A model generated the notes under the pieces. It worked only from the letters and a program-made list of their open reading frames with translations, was not told where the DNA came from and made no database searches. A stretch of 64,000 nucleotides of DNA, taken from positions 14,285,308-14,349,307 of the forward strand of contig JABACO010000003.1 of the NCBI GenBank assembly GCA_013339895.1, given 5' to 3'. The stretch comes from Ephydatia muelleri. Lineage: Eukaryota > Porifera > Demospongiae > Spongillida > Spongillidae. Below, piece by piece: positions 11,406 through 23,760 of the stretch. How positions within the stretch are numbered: the stretch's first letter is position 1; each line of letters begins with the position of its first letter. Both the position numbers and the translations under genes were made by a program.

Positions 11406-11406
<1 letters not shown>
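10297..11406. repeat. Minisatellite with interspersed TG tracts
   Basis: Copies of a unit containing GAAATAAGAACCCAAAGTC and CTGCAAGTGGTACAAGCC recur near 10297 (diverged), 10590, 10700, 10860, 10978, 11190 and 11356. Most are followed by a TG tract, and several are preceded by CATGTACGATTTGTGAAAAC. Spacing varies from about 100 to 280 bp. No coding potential is supported. Confidence 0.85.
10766..10793 (+). repeat. 28-base G homopolymer
   Basis: An uninterrupted run of 28 G follows a TG tract. It could form a G-quadruplex and is a likely point of sequencing length error. Confidence 0.95.

Positions 11407-11407
<1 letters not shown>

Positions 11408-11490
<83 letters not shown>
11408..11490. 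repeat. TG microsatellite, right arm
   Basis: A TG tract of about 40 units mirrors the CA tract at 9403-9488 within the inverted arms. Confidence 0.95.
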
Positions 11491-11491
<1 letters not shown>

Positions 11492-12372
11492 CGTAGGCGT
11501 GTTTGTGTGCAAAGATACAGTAGGTAGGTGTGTGGCAGGTAACAATGCAAGTGCGTAGTGCATGTTCACGTGCTATGAGCTAAGTTATAACATCCCTGCA
11601 GTGTAGCCGAGTGGGCGTGACAGGAATGAAGTTAAGCAAGCGAATGTGGGAAAGCTTTATAATACACTACTAGGTACCGAACGGTGATGTGAGTGACTAG
11701 GAAAGAAAAAAAAAATCCTTACGCGCGTCCGCGACGTGGGAGGCGGCGACAACCATCAGGCGCTAGCTGACAACCATTCACTTGGATCCGTTAATTCGGT
11801 ACGATCCGTCATACGAAGTGATAACTCATCTTCTTTGACCCGTATAGCCTCAGAAAAAAAAAAAAAACAAGAAAAAAAAACAGACATTGAGTTGCGAACG
11901 GCTATGTAGCTTAGTTTAAGGCGGAGAATGGGCGGAACAAGGAAGTGATTATTATTCATGCGGAATGGGAGAATGGAACTAGGGTTGCCTGGGCAAATCG
12001 AGCAGGAAATGTGCATTAACTTTGCACACCTGTATCTCCGCAACGGATAGAGTGAAAATTAACGAACAGAACAAATCAATAGCTATAGGATCCCTCTACC
12101 TACAAACCGATCTTGAAGCGATTTGATTACTCCTGCCGAAAGTTATGACGGGTTCATACCCTGTGGGGTATCGGACGTGGCAATACGGGTACGGAGCAAG
12201 TGCAAGACCCCTAAAAAAAATTTACGGTAGAGAAATGGTGAAGTAAGAAGTTTAGAAAATAGGAAGTTTATAGCTTAAACCGTTATGGAGTTTTAGCGAT
12301 TCAAACGTGAAGCATTTTTATAACTTTCATAATATATAGCCACTTTTCATTTTCTCGGAAACTGACCCATAT

Positions 12373-13694
12373 GTTGTCGTGTGTTTTTTTTTTTCAGATC
12401 GAATTTTAAAAACGTTCACATTGTTCTAAAAATTGGTCTAATATTAGTTTGTGTTTGTCATGAAACTAGCATTAACTAAACTCAAAACATGTACCATAAA
12501 ATTAATTTCTACCGCGCCATATTCATACAAGTACATAATTACGCAACACCTCTATTAATAAATGCTGAAATTAGTTTTTGATATTTATTGACGAGCTCGA
12601 GGCCATTGGACATTAAGCCTCCTCCCCAAAAACTATCAGTTGATACATCATGTAATGCCTTAGCAACATGTTAGCAACCCTGACCTCTGTGAGGCTATGT
12701 ATCAACATGACTCGTTCAATCGCCATTTAAAAGCCATACAATGGTGGGGGCACGATTTATTCTATTTATAGTCTAAATCACATGGCGCACATAGGCCGTT
12801 GGATAACACCTTGGGCACCAACCTACGTTCCTGAAATTTGAAATGTTTCTCGGTGTAGCTCCATAGACAACCATACATGTATTCTAGCAACATATTTTCT
12901 ACGCGTCAGAATTAAATACGTCTGTAATAAACGAAACCTCTATCACAGATAATCTATGGACCTACCACTAAGTACAGATACCGTTTTTTGTTTTTTGTTT
13001 TTTTACCAATTTTTCGGTATACTGACTCGTATGTCACGTGGTGCGCTCTAAGCAGCTGCTGCGTTCAGATGTCAGCGATGTAGACGATAACGATTACGAG
13101 AGTTTTTTTCAGCTTTCTAGAGTCTGTCGTTTGATATCAGAAAGGCCAAAGCCAGCTTTGCGGCGGATTGTTCAGTGGTCGATAGCTGTACAACAAAAAG
13201 GAAATGGAAAGTTCGAGTTCCTATAGAAGAGTAGAAGAAAAGGAACGAATCCTTCATTCGTGCCAGTCGTCCTAAAAAAGTGAGTATGATCAGCTAGGCT
13301 GCAGTGCATGGGAATCCACTATCGGGGGCTCGGTTATCGACGTTCACATGAATTAGTGGTCCAATTACCAACCGTTGATGCTCGTGTATAGCTGATTTTA
13401 GATCTGCATACTCTACCTACTGTAGTGTTTGGCATCAAGTCAGTTGTAAGTATTCTATCAGATGCCTAAATAATTTTATATGTTAAGTCAACCCATATCC
13501 AATATAATCATCAGAATTGAGACTGTGACACAGATCGCAATCAACCATTCTTGCAAGCTTTAAAAACAGTCGTGCAGATACTCTATCATCATATGCTCAT
13601 GGGGATGGGTCATGTGACCACATCATGTCCATGGATATGATCGTGAAAGCAAAAAGGAGGATCTTGCAGCATGCATAATCGATTCAATAGCTGC
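12373..13694. other. No gene recognised
   Basis: AT-rich sequence with T-runs. One 62-codon open frame (13038-13226, +) has an acidic stretch but matches nothing I recognise and lacks clear splice context. An imperfect ACTGACTCGTAT motif near 13020 recalls the foldback end motif, but no partner arm was seen. Confidence 0.5.
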
Positions 13695-15308
13695 TCTGAA
13701 GGGCTAAAGGTGATGAAAATTGAATTTTTTTTTTCGTTTCATTGCCCTGGTTTTAATGGGATTGCAACAGGACCATGAGGAATTGCACCTGTTTATCACC
13801 ACCTACATGATACACAATGCATCGTCTCCCAAGCCGGCCTGCTTTCTTTACCCAAATCAATGGAACAGTGCATGAAACGTACAAAAATGCAAGATCTCAG
13901 CACGGGGGCCACAGAATTTGAAATACTTGCTTACTCCAAACAACAATATATGTATGTGCACTTTCGGGAGCATCCTACAAATAGCTTAAGCACTCACCAA
14001 TAGAGAATATCAATGACAGTCTTCAAAACAAGTCTATTTATATTGCCTATATCAGTAGCCACTTTGAAACTATTAAGAAGCCCACGCATAATAATTGTCG
14101 CCGCAATGAATTCATCATAATTGACATTGATTGGGATATACATATACTTCTTATGGGTACATGCCAGCATTTACATGTAGCCAGAGCATCAAAACGTGAT
14201 CCAAGCATATATATGGAAGCGAAAAGTGATCCGGCCGCCGGGCATGTATACACCCGGTTCAGTTTGGCAACAGCAAAATATGATCCGGATATACCTAACT
14301 TAATCATGCATTTTAATCGGATCAGTATTGGCAGCGAAAGGTGATTCTGGCACTAGCTGTAGTGTAAGCACATAGGTTTTGTGATCAGATATTGTCGGAT
14401 CAATACGCACTTTTGTTTTGGCAACAACAGGCTATACTGACAGAAATGAACTGCAGCGGTAAAAAGGGGGCCCATGCACACATTGTTACGCTAGGAATTG
14501 TAAATTCATCAGAACGAAGTGTTTTCCAAGCACCTAGATCACTTTGGGCAGAGGTGGATCATTGTTGGCAGCCAATTTCGGATCACTTTTTGCCCGGATG
14601 ATTTTTGCATGACAGTATACCTCCGCTATGACGCGTTGCTGTAAGAGCAGCAGATGGTCTTAGGCCTTCAAAGCATCGGCCCAAACAGATAAGGACTTAT
14701 ACAACGTGGCAAAATAATGAAAAAACTGAACCAGCGGAACGCAAAGAACTTCGTTATGCCTACCCGCGATGTACAAACGTGCTCCGCGGTACACGTCCAG
14801 GACACTAGACATTTAACAAAAGTTTCTTATTCAACTTTGTATACACGCACATGCATAAAACATCTTTACTGCCTTGCATGTAAATACATAGGTACATGTA
14901 ATACTTAGCTGGCAGAGTACCTTGTACCCGTAAATTTACACAAGTCGCAACGTTGCGTGTCGTTTGTATATGTTCCTCCTTCCACCCCCACAACGATATA
15001 GTGCACCAATTAGAAGTTATTCACGCTCACGGCTTCAGTTTATATTTTTGAAACCCTTTTTCCTGGCTACCTAACATTTGTCAGTTGACTCATTTAGTTG
15101 ATTTTGGACAAGTCTACTGTAGCTAAACAGATTATATTTCGGCGTTAAATGGTTAAATTGTCGTATAAACATTGTTTAAAGCCCGCATTTCTGCTTCTTT
15201 TTTTTTATTCCTCTGATCTGTTGCGACGTTTAGCTTAAATTTGAACACTCTACTTTAATTAAAAACAAAACATACTTCGGCATGGTTAATGAACACACAG
15301 ACACAAAC

Positions 15309-15340
15309 ACACACACACACACACACACATACACACACAC
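15309..15340. repeat. CA microsatellite in array unit 1
   Basis: An interrupted CA tract sits at the position shared by all units, just before GGGCAATGGAAGCAAGC. Confidence 0.85.
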
Positions 15341-16446
15341 GGGCAATGGAAGCAAGCAAAATGTGGCTAGTGCATGTCTAGAGTTCGATTCTATATCACT
15401 CGTCATAACTTTTTTGCTATACACTCGTTGAGAACTCATCCATCTACCACACTTGGCCTGTTGAATTAAATTCTCTCATTGCAGGGCGATATACACAGAT
15501 AGGCAGTGCGATTTGGAACCAAGCCACACTGCCACTGCTTCTATATGGTTTCTGTGTTTTTAAATGTGGTCACACTTTTTTGGCCTTTGCAACCATCTGG
15601 CACCGAACGAGTTTATTATTAAGCAGTGCATAGCATAATAGAGCGTGACAAGAGAACAATTCAAAGAATAACATTACCTCCCATTCTATGTTTGGAAGTA
15701 ATGAAAGATAGAAAGTATAAGCTGAAAGTATAAAAGCTACTTACATGGAATTACACATTTTCTAGGCAAACATTCTCATATCAGTCACTCATTCATTATT
15801 AAAGTCTCACAGTATCTGAAGGGCTAAAGGTGATGAAAATTGATTTTTTATTTTCGTTTTATTGCCCTGATTTTAATTGGATCACAACAGGTCCACGAGA
15901 AATCACCGTCCTACATGATAACAATGCATTGTCTCCCAAGCTGGCCTGCTTTCTTTACCCAAATCAATGGAACAGTGCACGAAACGTACAAAAATGCATG
16001 CAATATCTCGGCACTGGGGCCACAGAATTTGAAATACTTGCTTACTCCAAACAAAAATGTACGTATTTGCACTTTCGGGAGCATCCTACAATTAGCTTAA
16101 GCACTCACCAATAGAGAATACCAATGACAGGCTTCAAAACAAGTCTATTTATATTGCCTAAATCAGTAGCCACTTTGAAACTGTTAAGAAGCCCACGCAT
16201 AATAATTGTCGCCGCAATGAATTCATCACAATTGACATTAATTTGGATATACATATACTACTTATGGGTACATACAAGCATATAAATGTACCCAGAGCAT
16301 CAAAATGTCATATCTATTATACTGCATGCTTATAGTTTTGGCAGCGAAAAGTGATCCTGCCGCTGGGCATATATAGTAATGTATGCCCGGTTCAGTTTTG
16401 GCAACATCAAAATATGATCCGGACATACCTAACTTAATCATGCATT

Positions 16447-17128
16447 TTAACACCGCGTCCGCGAGTAAAGTGGGTCAATTTAGGCCGTATTTTGGGGAAG
16501 TAAAAAAAACTAAAAGGTCCGCTGATGATTCAAATACAGGAGTGTGTAAGTACAACTCTTGAGACAACATTGGATGCATTTTGTGAGAGATCATTCAACT
16601 TGCTGGATGCTACAAATTTGGCGATATAAAAGTGGTCTATGTCGATGAAACCATATTTCATCATAATAGAAAAACGGCAATAATCACATTGTATAAGCCA
16701 AGTTGAACTTTTAAACATTTCAATGCTTTTTCAATCAAATGCAATGTATTTTATTTACCGTGTCTATAGAACGCTATACATTACCGCATGCGGTTTAACT
16801 TTGTTGCTTTGCACGCTGCTTTGCGAGTCTGCATGCACACATCATTTTTATTTTCAGGGAAACCAAGAGCTGCATTGATATAGATTACTTATGCATGCTT
16901 ATGAATTTACAGTAAAGAAGGGAAGGGGTGTAAAATGATAAAATGATAAGCGTAGTACCAAACTAAAGAGCGTGCATCAAAACTGTGATAGTTGCAGCTG
17001 TTATAAATTATAATGCGAACATCGTGTAAAACTTATTTTACAACTAGTACCTGTGATTCTATTGTTAGCGGATCTTTTACGTTTTTAGTTTCCCCTCAAT
17101 TCTGACCCACACGCGGACGCGGTGTTAA
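16447..17128. mobile_element. 674-bp MITE with TTAA target duplication
   Basis: The element at 16451-17124 has perfect 13-bp terminal inverted repeats CACCGCGTCCGCG, extending imperfectly through GTGGGTCA. It is flanked by TTAA at 16447-16450 and 17125-17128. Array unit 1 has the uninterrupted sequence with a single TTAA at 14313-14316, so the insertion point is exact. TTAA duplication is typical of piggyBac-type transposases. No coding sequence was seen inside, so it is non-autonomous. Confidence 0.88.
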
Positions 17129-18428
17129 TCGGATCAGTACTGGCAGCGAAAGTGATTCTGGCACTAGCTGTAGTGTAAGCACATAGGTTTTGTGATCAGA
17201 TATTGTCGGATCGATACGCACTTTTTTTTTTGGCAACGACAGGCTATTAGATAGAAATGAACTGCAGCGGTAAAATGGGGGCCCATGCACACATTGTTAC
17301 GCTAGTTATTGTAAATTCGTCAGGTCGACGTGTTTTCCAAGAGCATTTGCACCCGATCACTTTGGCAGAGGTGGATCACTGTTGGCAGCCAAAATCGGAT
17401 CATTTTTTGCCCGGATCAATCTTTGCACTCCTATGACGCGCGTTGCTGTAAGAGCAACGGATGGTCTTAGGCCTTCAAAGCTTCGGCCCAAACAGATAAG
17501 GACTAATGCAACGTGGCAAAACAATGAAACAACGCTAGAATGCTGAACCAACGGAACGCAAAGAACTTTGTTATCCCTACCCCGCGATGTACAAACGTGC
17601 TCCACTGTACACGTCCAGGAGAGTACAGACATCTAAAAGAAATTTCTTATTCAACTTTGTATACACGCTCATGCAAAAAGCCTCTTTACTGCCTTACATG
17701 TAAATACATACATGCTGTACATGTAATACTTAGCTGGCAGAGTACCTTGTGCCCGTAACTTTACACAAGCTGCAACGTTGCGTGTGCTTTGTATATGTTC
17801 CTCCTTCCACCCACTCCACCCTCACAACGATATAGTAGGAGAATACTTTACTTCACGCATATTTGCACTAATAGGACAGAGACACCTCACTCACCGCAAA
17901 TGCCCGATATGTACTTCAAGCGCTGTCAGTCTACCAGCTTGTTGTCCTATACAGTAATGCATAGAGACGCATATTTGAGTCAAATATATGCTTACAGTTA
18001 CCTAAGGGTTTGAAGTTCTTCATGGTCACGAAAACTGAAGCCGTGACGATGAAGAATTTCGAATAAGCATAATTTGCTAATTGTTTAACGCGTATCTGCG
18101 TCAAAGATGTGTTGATTTGACTTAGACTTCTTCCAGACCCTTACACCAATTAGAAGCTATTCACGTTCGCGGCTTCAGTTTATATAGTTGAAACCCTCCT
18201 TCCTGCTACCTAACATTTTTCTGTTGCCTCATGAAGTTGATTTGGACAACTCTATGTAGCTAAACAAAATATGTTTCGGCGTTAATCGGTTAAAGTGTCA
18301 AATTAACATTGCTTAAAGGCTGCATTTCTGCTTCTTTTTTTTAAAATTCCTCTGTTGTGACGTTTAGCTTAATTTGGAACACTCTACTTTAATTAAAAAC
18401 AAAAGATACTTCGGCATGGTTAATGAAC

Positions 18429-18440
18429 ACACACACACAA

Positions 18441-18472
<32 letters not shown>
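18429..18472. repeat. CA microsatellite in array unit 2
   Basis: CA tract before GGGCAATGGAAGC, equivalent to the tract in unit 1 but longer. Confidence 0.9.
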
Positions 18473-19520
18473 GGGCAATGGAAGCAAGCAAAATGTGGCT
18501 AGTGCATGTCTAGAGTTCGATTCTATCATGATCATAACTATTTTGCTTTACACTCGTTGAGAACTCATCATCTACCACACTTGGCCTGTCGAATCAACTT
18601 CTCTCATTGCACGGAGATGTAAACACACAGATAGGCAGTGTGATTTGGAACCAAGCCACACTGCCACTGCTTGTATAAGGTTTCTGTGTTTTTTAATGTG
18701 GTCACACTTTCTTGGCCTTGCAACCATCTGGCACCGAACGAGTTTATTATTAAGCAGTGCATGGCATAATAAGAGCGTGACAAGTGAACAATTCAAAGAA
18801 TAACATTACCTCATATACACGCACATGCAAAAAGCATCTTTACTGCCTTACATGTAAATACATACGTACATGTAATACTTAGCTGGCAGAGTACCTTGTG
18901 CCCGTAACTTTACACAAGCTGCAACGTTGCGTGTGCTTTGTATATGTTCCTCCTTCCACCCACTCCACCCCCACAACGATATAGTAGGAGAATACTTTAT
19001 TTCACGCATATTTGCACTAATAGGACCGAGACACCTTTAACACCTCACGCACCAATCTACCAGCTTGTTGTCCTATACAGTAATGCATAGAGATGCATAT
19101 TTGAGTCAAGTTACCTAAGGGTTTGAAGTTCTTCATGGTCACGAAAACTGAAGCCGTGACCATGCAGAATTTCAAATTCGTATAAATTGCCAACCGTTTA
19201 ACGCATGTCTGCAAAGACTTCTTCCAGACCCATTGAAACATAACACCAATATTTACGTTCACGGCTTCAGTTTATATTATTGAAACCCTCCTTCCTGCTA
19301 CATAACATTTGTCTTTTGCCTCATTTAGTTGATTTTGGACAATTCTACTGTAGCTAAACAAAATATATTTCGGCGTTAATCGGTTAAAGTGTCGAATTAA
19401 CATTGCTTAAAGCCCGCATTTCTGCTTCTTTTTTAAAAATTCCTCTGTTGCGACGTTTAGCTCGATTTTGAAACACTCTACTTTAATTAAAAACAAAACA
19501 TACTTCGGCATGGTTGATGA

Positions 19521-19547
19521 ACACACACACACACACACACACACAAT

Positions 19548-19600
<53 letters not shown>
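19521..19600. repeat. CA microsatellite in array unit 3
   Basis: An 80-base CA tract with one interruption (AATCACG), the longest of the three equivalent tracts in the array. Confidence 0.95.
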
Positions 19601-19602
<2 letters not shown>

Positions 19603-20402
19603 GCAATGGAAGCAAGCAAAATGTGGCTAGTGCATGTCTTGAGTTCGATTCTATCGCTGGTCATAACTATTTTGCTTTACACTCGTTGAGAACTCATCAT
19701 CTACCACACTTGGCCTGTCGAATCAACTTCTCTCATTGCACGGTGATATCATACGTACACATGCAGATAGGCAGTGTGATTTGGAATCAAGCCACACTGC
19801 CACTGCTTCTATATGGTTTCTGAACACTTTCTTGGCCTTGCAACCATCTGGCACCGAACGAGTTTATTATTAAGCAGTGCATGGCATAATAAGAGCGTGA
19901 CAAGAGAACAATTCAAAGAATAACATTACCTCCCATTCTATGTTTGGAAGTAATGAAAGATAGAAAGTATAAGCTACTTACATGTACCAGTGTGTAGTGA
20001 TTGGCAAGAAGAGATCTGGAGATGTAGTATTTTAGGAATTACACATTTTCTTGGCAAACATTCTCATCTCAGTCAGTCATTCATTATTAAAGTCTCACAG
20101 TATCTGAAGGGCTAAAGGGGATGAAAATTGAATTTTTAGTTTCATTTTCGTTTCATTGCCCTGATTTTAATTGGATCACAACAGGACCATGAGAATTGCA
20201 CCTGCTTATCACCACCTACATGATAACAATGCATCATCTCCCAATCTGGCCTGCTTTCTTTACCCAACAGTGCATGAAACACACCTGCTTATCACCACCT
20301 ACATGATAACAATGCATCGTCTCCCAAGCTGGCCTGCTTTCTTTAGCCAAATCAATGGAACAGTGCATGAAACGTACAATAATGCAATATCTCGGCATGG
20401 GG

Positions 20403-20674
20403 TGTTAAGGATCCGTTACGCGCTAGCGCAATGTCACCGGACAGAGTTTCCACTAACAGCCAAATACACTAAGCAAGACTGAGCATACACAATTACAACT
20501 GGTTTTTAACTTCATGCAACACAAGGTAGTCCGCATCAGTACACAATGAGGAATGTTCTGGAAGGTCGGGCCGCTCCTATTCAGTAGCTTATCAACACCT
20601 CCATTCAGGTGATATCTGTCCGGATACGACTCTCTGGGAAGGGCTGACATCATAGCTAGCCTGGGGCCCTGACA
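20403..20674 (-). repeat. 3' LTR of the Gmr1-like element
   Basis: On the minus strand it starts TGTCAGGGCCCCAGG, right after the polypurine tract, and ends CCTTAACA. It is 272 bp. It shares 20403-20646 with 25495-25738. Confidence 0.8.
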
Positions 20675-20927
20675 CTTCTCCCTCCTTCTCTGGCATTTTA
20701 GTCGCTTCTGAGGGCGACACAATGCATCGTGATAGTGCGTCTGCGTTTGCATTCGCTTGACCCCTACGATAGCGAACTGTAAACTGGAATGGTTGTAAGC
20801 CCAGGCTCCACCTTGTTAGCCTGCTAGTGGTGTCCTTCATCTTGTACAACCACTCCAGAGCACGATGATCCGTCTGGACCACAAATGGCTTTCCAATCAA
20901 GTATACCCTAAAAGCCTGGGTACCCAT
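20592..20927 (-). pseudogene. RNase H C-terminal part, frameshifted from pol
   Basis: It contains FVVQTDHRALEWLYKMKDTT and RRGQANANADALSR, the distal part of a Gypsy RNase H. A frameshift near 20920 separates it from the frame holding TDASDYGIGAVLSQ. The reading frame runs into the 3' LTR. No integrase follows, which fixes RNase H as the last pol domain. Confidence 0.8.
20675..20692 (-). other. Polypurine tract of the Gmr1-like element
   Basis: On the minus strand the purine run GAGAAGGAGGGAGAAG ends directly at the TGTCAG start of the 3' LTR. Confidence 0.7.
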
Positions 20928-22483
20928 GCGGATTGCGAGGCACTCTTTTTCAATTGTTGAGTACCTTCGTTCTCTCGGCAGTAGCTTTTGGCTAAAAATG
21001 CCACTGGGTGTTCTTCTCCATCCTCGCCCGTTTGGCTAAGTACCGCCCCTATGCCGTAATCTGACGCGTCCGTCTGCAGCGTAAACATACGGGACATGTC
21101 TGGGCACATTAGCACAGGTGATGACGCAATTTTGGTCTTGAGTGTGTCAAATGCCTCCTGGGCTTGCAATGACCACTTTACTTCCTGAGGGGCAGACTTC
21201 CTCGTCAGCTCGGTTAACGGGGTGGCGATGGTAGCAAAGTCACGAATAAATCGCCGATAATAGCCCGCCAAACCTAAAAATTGCCGAACTCCCTTTTTCG
21301 TCCTTGGAACAGGCATCCTCTTGATTGCCTCTATCTTGGACGACTCTAGTCTTACCGTTCCCTTGCCCACCACATACCCCAAATATACACACTCAAACAT
21401 TGCACACTGACATTTGCTGGGCTTAACCTTGAGGTTTGCCTTCCGCAACCTCAGGAACAGATTTCGCAGGTGATCGATGTGTTCTCTCCAGCAAGAGCTG
21501 TATACTGCCACGTCATCGATGTATGCAGACGCGTAGCCCTCCATTCCTCTGATGAGGGTGTCCATCATCCGCTGGAAGGTGGACGGGGCTCCCTGTAATC
21601 CAAAGGGCATTACCGTAAACTGGAACAGACCGAAGGGGGTTGTGAACGCCGTCTTTGGTTTGTCCTCTTCTGCTATGGGGACCTGCCAATAGCCCTTTGT
21701 TAGGTCAACGGTTGTGACGAACCTCGCCTTTCCTAACTTGTCGACCAACTCGTCGATCCTCTGCATGGGATAGGCGTCATACTTGGAGATTGCATTCAAC
21801 CGACGAAAGTCCACACAGATACGCAATGCTCCGTCTTTCTTAGCCACCACCACCATTGGTGACGCCCACTCGCTTGCAGATGGTTCAATGATTCCCAGCT
21901 TCAGCATGTCGTCCAGTTCTTTCTTCACTCGATCCCGATATGCGTATGGTAGACGATATGCCGGAAGTCTTAAAGGCGGGGCTGAATCAGTATGGATTCG
22001 ATACTCGACTAGATTTGTTTTTCCTGGTGTATTCTGTAGCACATCATCAAATTCCTTGAGTAGTGCTAAAAGTTCAATCTTCTGACTGTCTTCCAACTGC
22101 TCGTTAATCATCAACTGCTTGCTCGCCTCTGCATCACTGTTCCAGACGACCAGGTCGTCTCCCTCTGTATCATCTTCTACTTCCTCTTCGTTCCCAGCCC
22201 ATAAACTCTGTGTGACTTGCGGGGTATGCCACGCCCGTAGCATATTCACGTGGAAGATTCTCTTCCTCTTTTTCTTGTCTGACATATCGACTTCATACGT
22301 GACGTCTGACAACCTTTTCTTTACCACGTATGGCCCTTGCCAGCTCGCTAGCAACTTGCTGGTTGATGATGGCAGCAATACGAGGACCTGGTCTCCGTCC
22401 TTGAACTCCCTCATCCTCGCGTTAATTGGAGTCGTACCATCTTTTCTGTTGCTTCTGAGCTTCCTTGAGGTTATCCACAACAA
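20897..22483 (-). CDS. Integrase C-terminal domain fused to RT and RNase H
   Basis: One open frame of about 528 codons. The GPY/F-type integrase C-terminal module comes first (FKDGDQVLVLLPS, SWQGPYVVKKRLSDVTYEV, about 22410-22230). A linker is followed by RT with ASPMVVVAKKDGALRICVDF, MPFGLQGAPSTFQRMMD and catalytic YIDD (about 21510). RNase H follows with LQTDASDYGIGAVLSQ (about 21040-21085). The first ~20 residues are out-of-frame readthrough: the true integrase frame joins near 22430 from another frame. The RT catalytic residues are intact. Confidence 0.85.
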   Translation of the reverse strand: MLWITSRKLRSNRKDGTTPINARMREFKDGDQVLVLLPSSTSKLLASWQGPYVVKKRLSDVTYEVDMSDKKKRKRIFHVNMLRAWHTPQVTQSLWAGNEEEVEDDTEGDDLVVWNSDAEASKQLMINEQLEDSQKIELLALLKEFDDVLQNTPGKTNLVEYRIHTDSAPPLRLPAYRLPYAYRDRVKKELDDMLKLGIIEPSASEWASPMVVVAKKDGALRICVDFRRLNAISKYDAYPMQRIDELVDKLGKARFVTTVDLTKGYWQVPIAEEDKPKTAFTTPFGLFQFTVMPFGLQGAPSTFQRMMDTLIRGMEGYASAYIDDVAVYSSCWREHIDHLRNLFLRLRKANLKVKPSKCQCAMFECVYLGYVVGKGTVRLESSKIEAIKRMPVPRTKKGVRQFLGLAGYYRRFIRDFATIATPLTELTRKSAPQEVKWSLQAQEAFDTLKTKIASSPVLMCPDMSRMFTLQTDASDYGIGAVLSQTGEDGEEHPVAFLAKSYCRENEGTQQLKKSASQSAWVPRLLGYT

Positions 22484-23760
22484 GTTCTGACATTCTGGCT
22501 AGCTTCTCCTGTACGTCTAAAACGTATGAGACAACACTTTCTGTACTCCTCTTGCTCGTTTTCCAGGTCTCTTTCAGGATGTCCAGTGGGCCTCTCACTT
22601 GTCTCCCGTATACCAGCTCAAATGGGGAAAACCCTGTCGAAGCCTGCGGTACCTCTCGGTACGCGAAGAGTACAAAGGGTAGCAACTTATCCCAATCCTT
22701 GCCTTCGCCCACTGCAGCTTTCCGTAGCATCGCCTTCAACGTTCCATTAAATCTTTCTACGAGCCCATCTGTTTCTGGATGGTATGGACTGGTTCTGATA
22801 GGTTTGATTTGCATCAGACGATATAGCTCGGACAATAAATTGGACATAAAATTTGAACCTTGATCTGTCAAGATTTCCCGCGGAATCCCGACTCTTGCGA
22901 AGATGCCTCAGCCACATACTCCGCCACAACTGACTTCATCGCCACTGCCTCTGGGTATCTGGTTGCGTAATCGCACACCACTAAAATGAATTTATTTCCA
23001 GATCTGCTTCGTGGTAAGGGACCCACGATGTCCATTGCAATGCGTGCAAATGGCTCTTCAATAATCGGCAGTGGAACCAATGGGGCTGGCCTATGTCTCT
23101 TCTGAGCCGTTTTTGGCAAGCCGCACACGAGCGGCACCAATTTGCTACGTCCCTGCAAACCGATGGCCAATAGAACCGCTGGAGCACCCTTTGCAGTGTC
23201 TTCTTTTTACCTAAGTGACCAGATAGTGGAATCTCGTGTGCAAGTTGTAGGACCGCTTTCCTACACTGCGTTGGTAGAACCAACTGACGCACTTCCTCCT
23301 CACTATGTGTCTGATCGTTCCATCTCCGCCACAGCAAGCCCTTTTGTTCAAAGTACCTTGCCTCCGTCCCGTCTCCTTTTCCGATCCCTTTCTCCCAAAT
23401 AAGGGATAGCGTTGGGTCAGCCTTCTGCAACACTCCTAACTCCGTGGCCGAAATATTCACACCAAGACTCGCATCTGGGGGGCTCTTTTCCTCGAAAAGC
23501 TCTGCATCGAAGGCCACTCCTGGGCACTCATCAGTCCATCCTTGGCCTTGGTCCTCTCTTGTAGATGTGTCTTGAACTGTGATGGTCGTAGTTTCCTCTG
23601 ACTCCTTGGGAGCAACTGGGTGAATCTGACTTGAGTCCACTTCAGTAGTGACTGCTGCTTCACGCTGCTCCCTTTCAGCCAGCTGAGACTCCTCGGCGCG
23701 CGCTTCGCCCGTGCTTGCGCCCGCGTAGTTACAGCCATCACATCCCTCACCCCCACACAT
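22422..23760 (-). pseudogene. Integrase zinc finger and catalytic core, frameshifted
   Basis: The H2C2 finger is in HEIPLSGHLGKKKTL...CRSCAACQ (about 23260-23120). The core has the first Asp in IAMDIVGPLPRSRSGNKF, the second in ILTDQGSNFMSNL and the Glu in ETDGLVERFNGTL, so all three catalytic residues are present. The parts lie in three frames with breaks near 23090, 22890 and 22430. The region sits between protease and RT. Confidence 0.8.

Larger units (their letters stand above)
8645..12372. mobile_element. 3.7-kb foldback element with about 0.9-kb inverted arms
   Basis: The outer ends are ATATGGGTCAGTTTCCGAG and its reverse complement. The arms are complementary from 8645 to about 9550 and from about 11340 to 12372. 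They include a CA tract on the left (from 9403) mirrored by a TG tract on the right (to 11490), and an inverted copy of the interior minisatellite unit at 9500-9550. The interior is simple repeat and minisatellite. No transposase was found, so it is presumably non-autonomous. The mechanism is inferred from structure only. Confidence 0.8.
13695..20402. repeat. Tandem array of a roughly 2.1-kb unit
   Basis: Units begin at TCTGAAGGGCTAAAGG: 13695, 15815 and 20103. A third, 5'-truncated unit starts near 18813, where unit 2 jumps from TAACATTACCTC into text matching 14838. Unit 2 holds a MITE (16451-17124). Unit 4 is cut by the LTR at 20403. Each longer unit has a CA microsatellite near its 3' part. 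No unit has a credible protein. Confidence 0.8.

Noticed and set aside
9320..11569. Long open frames of His/Thr or Cys/Val in both strands
   Set aside because: They are translations of CA/TG microsatellites and the minisatellite.
12373..13035. A fourth member of the foldback family between 12372 and 13035
   Set aside because: A motif near 13020 resembles the family end, but no complementary left arm is visible.
22119..22863. Plus-strand open frames of 123-132 codons
   Set aside because: Shadows of the integrase and RT region of the Gmr1-like element on the minus strand.
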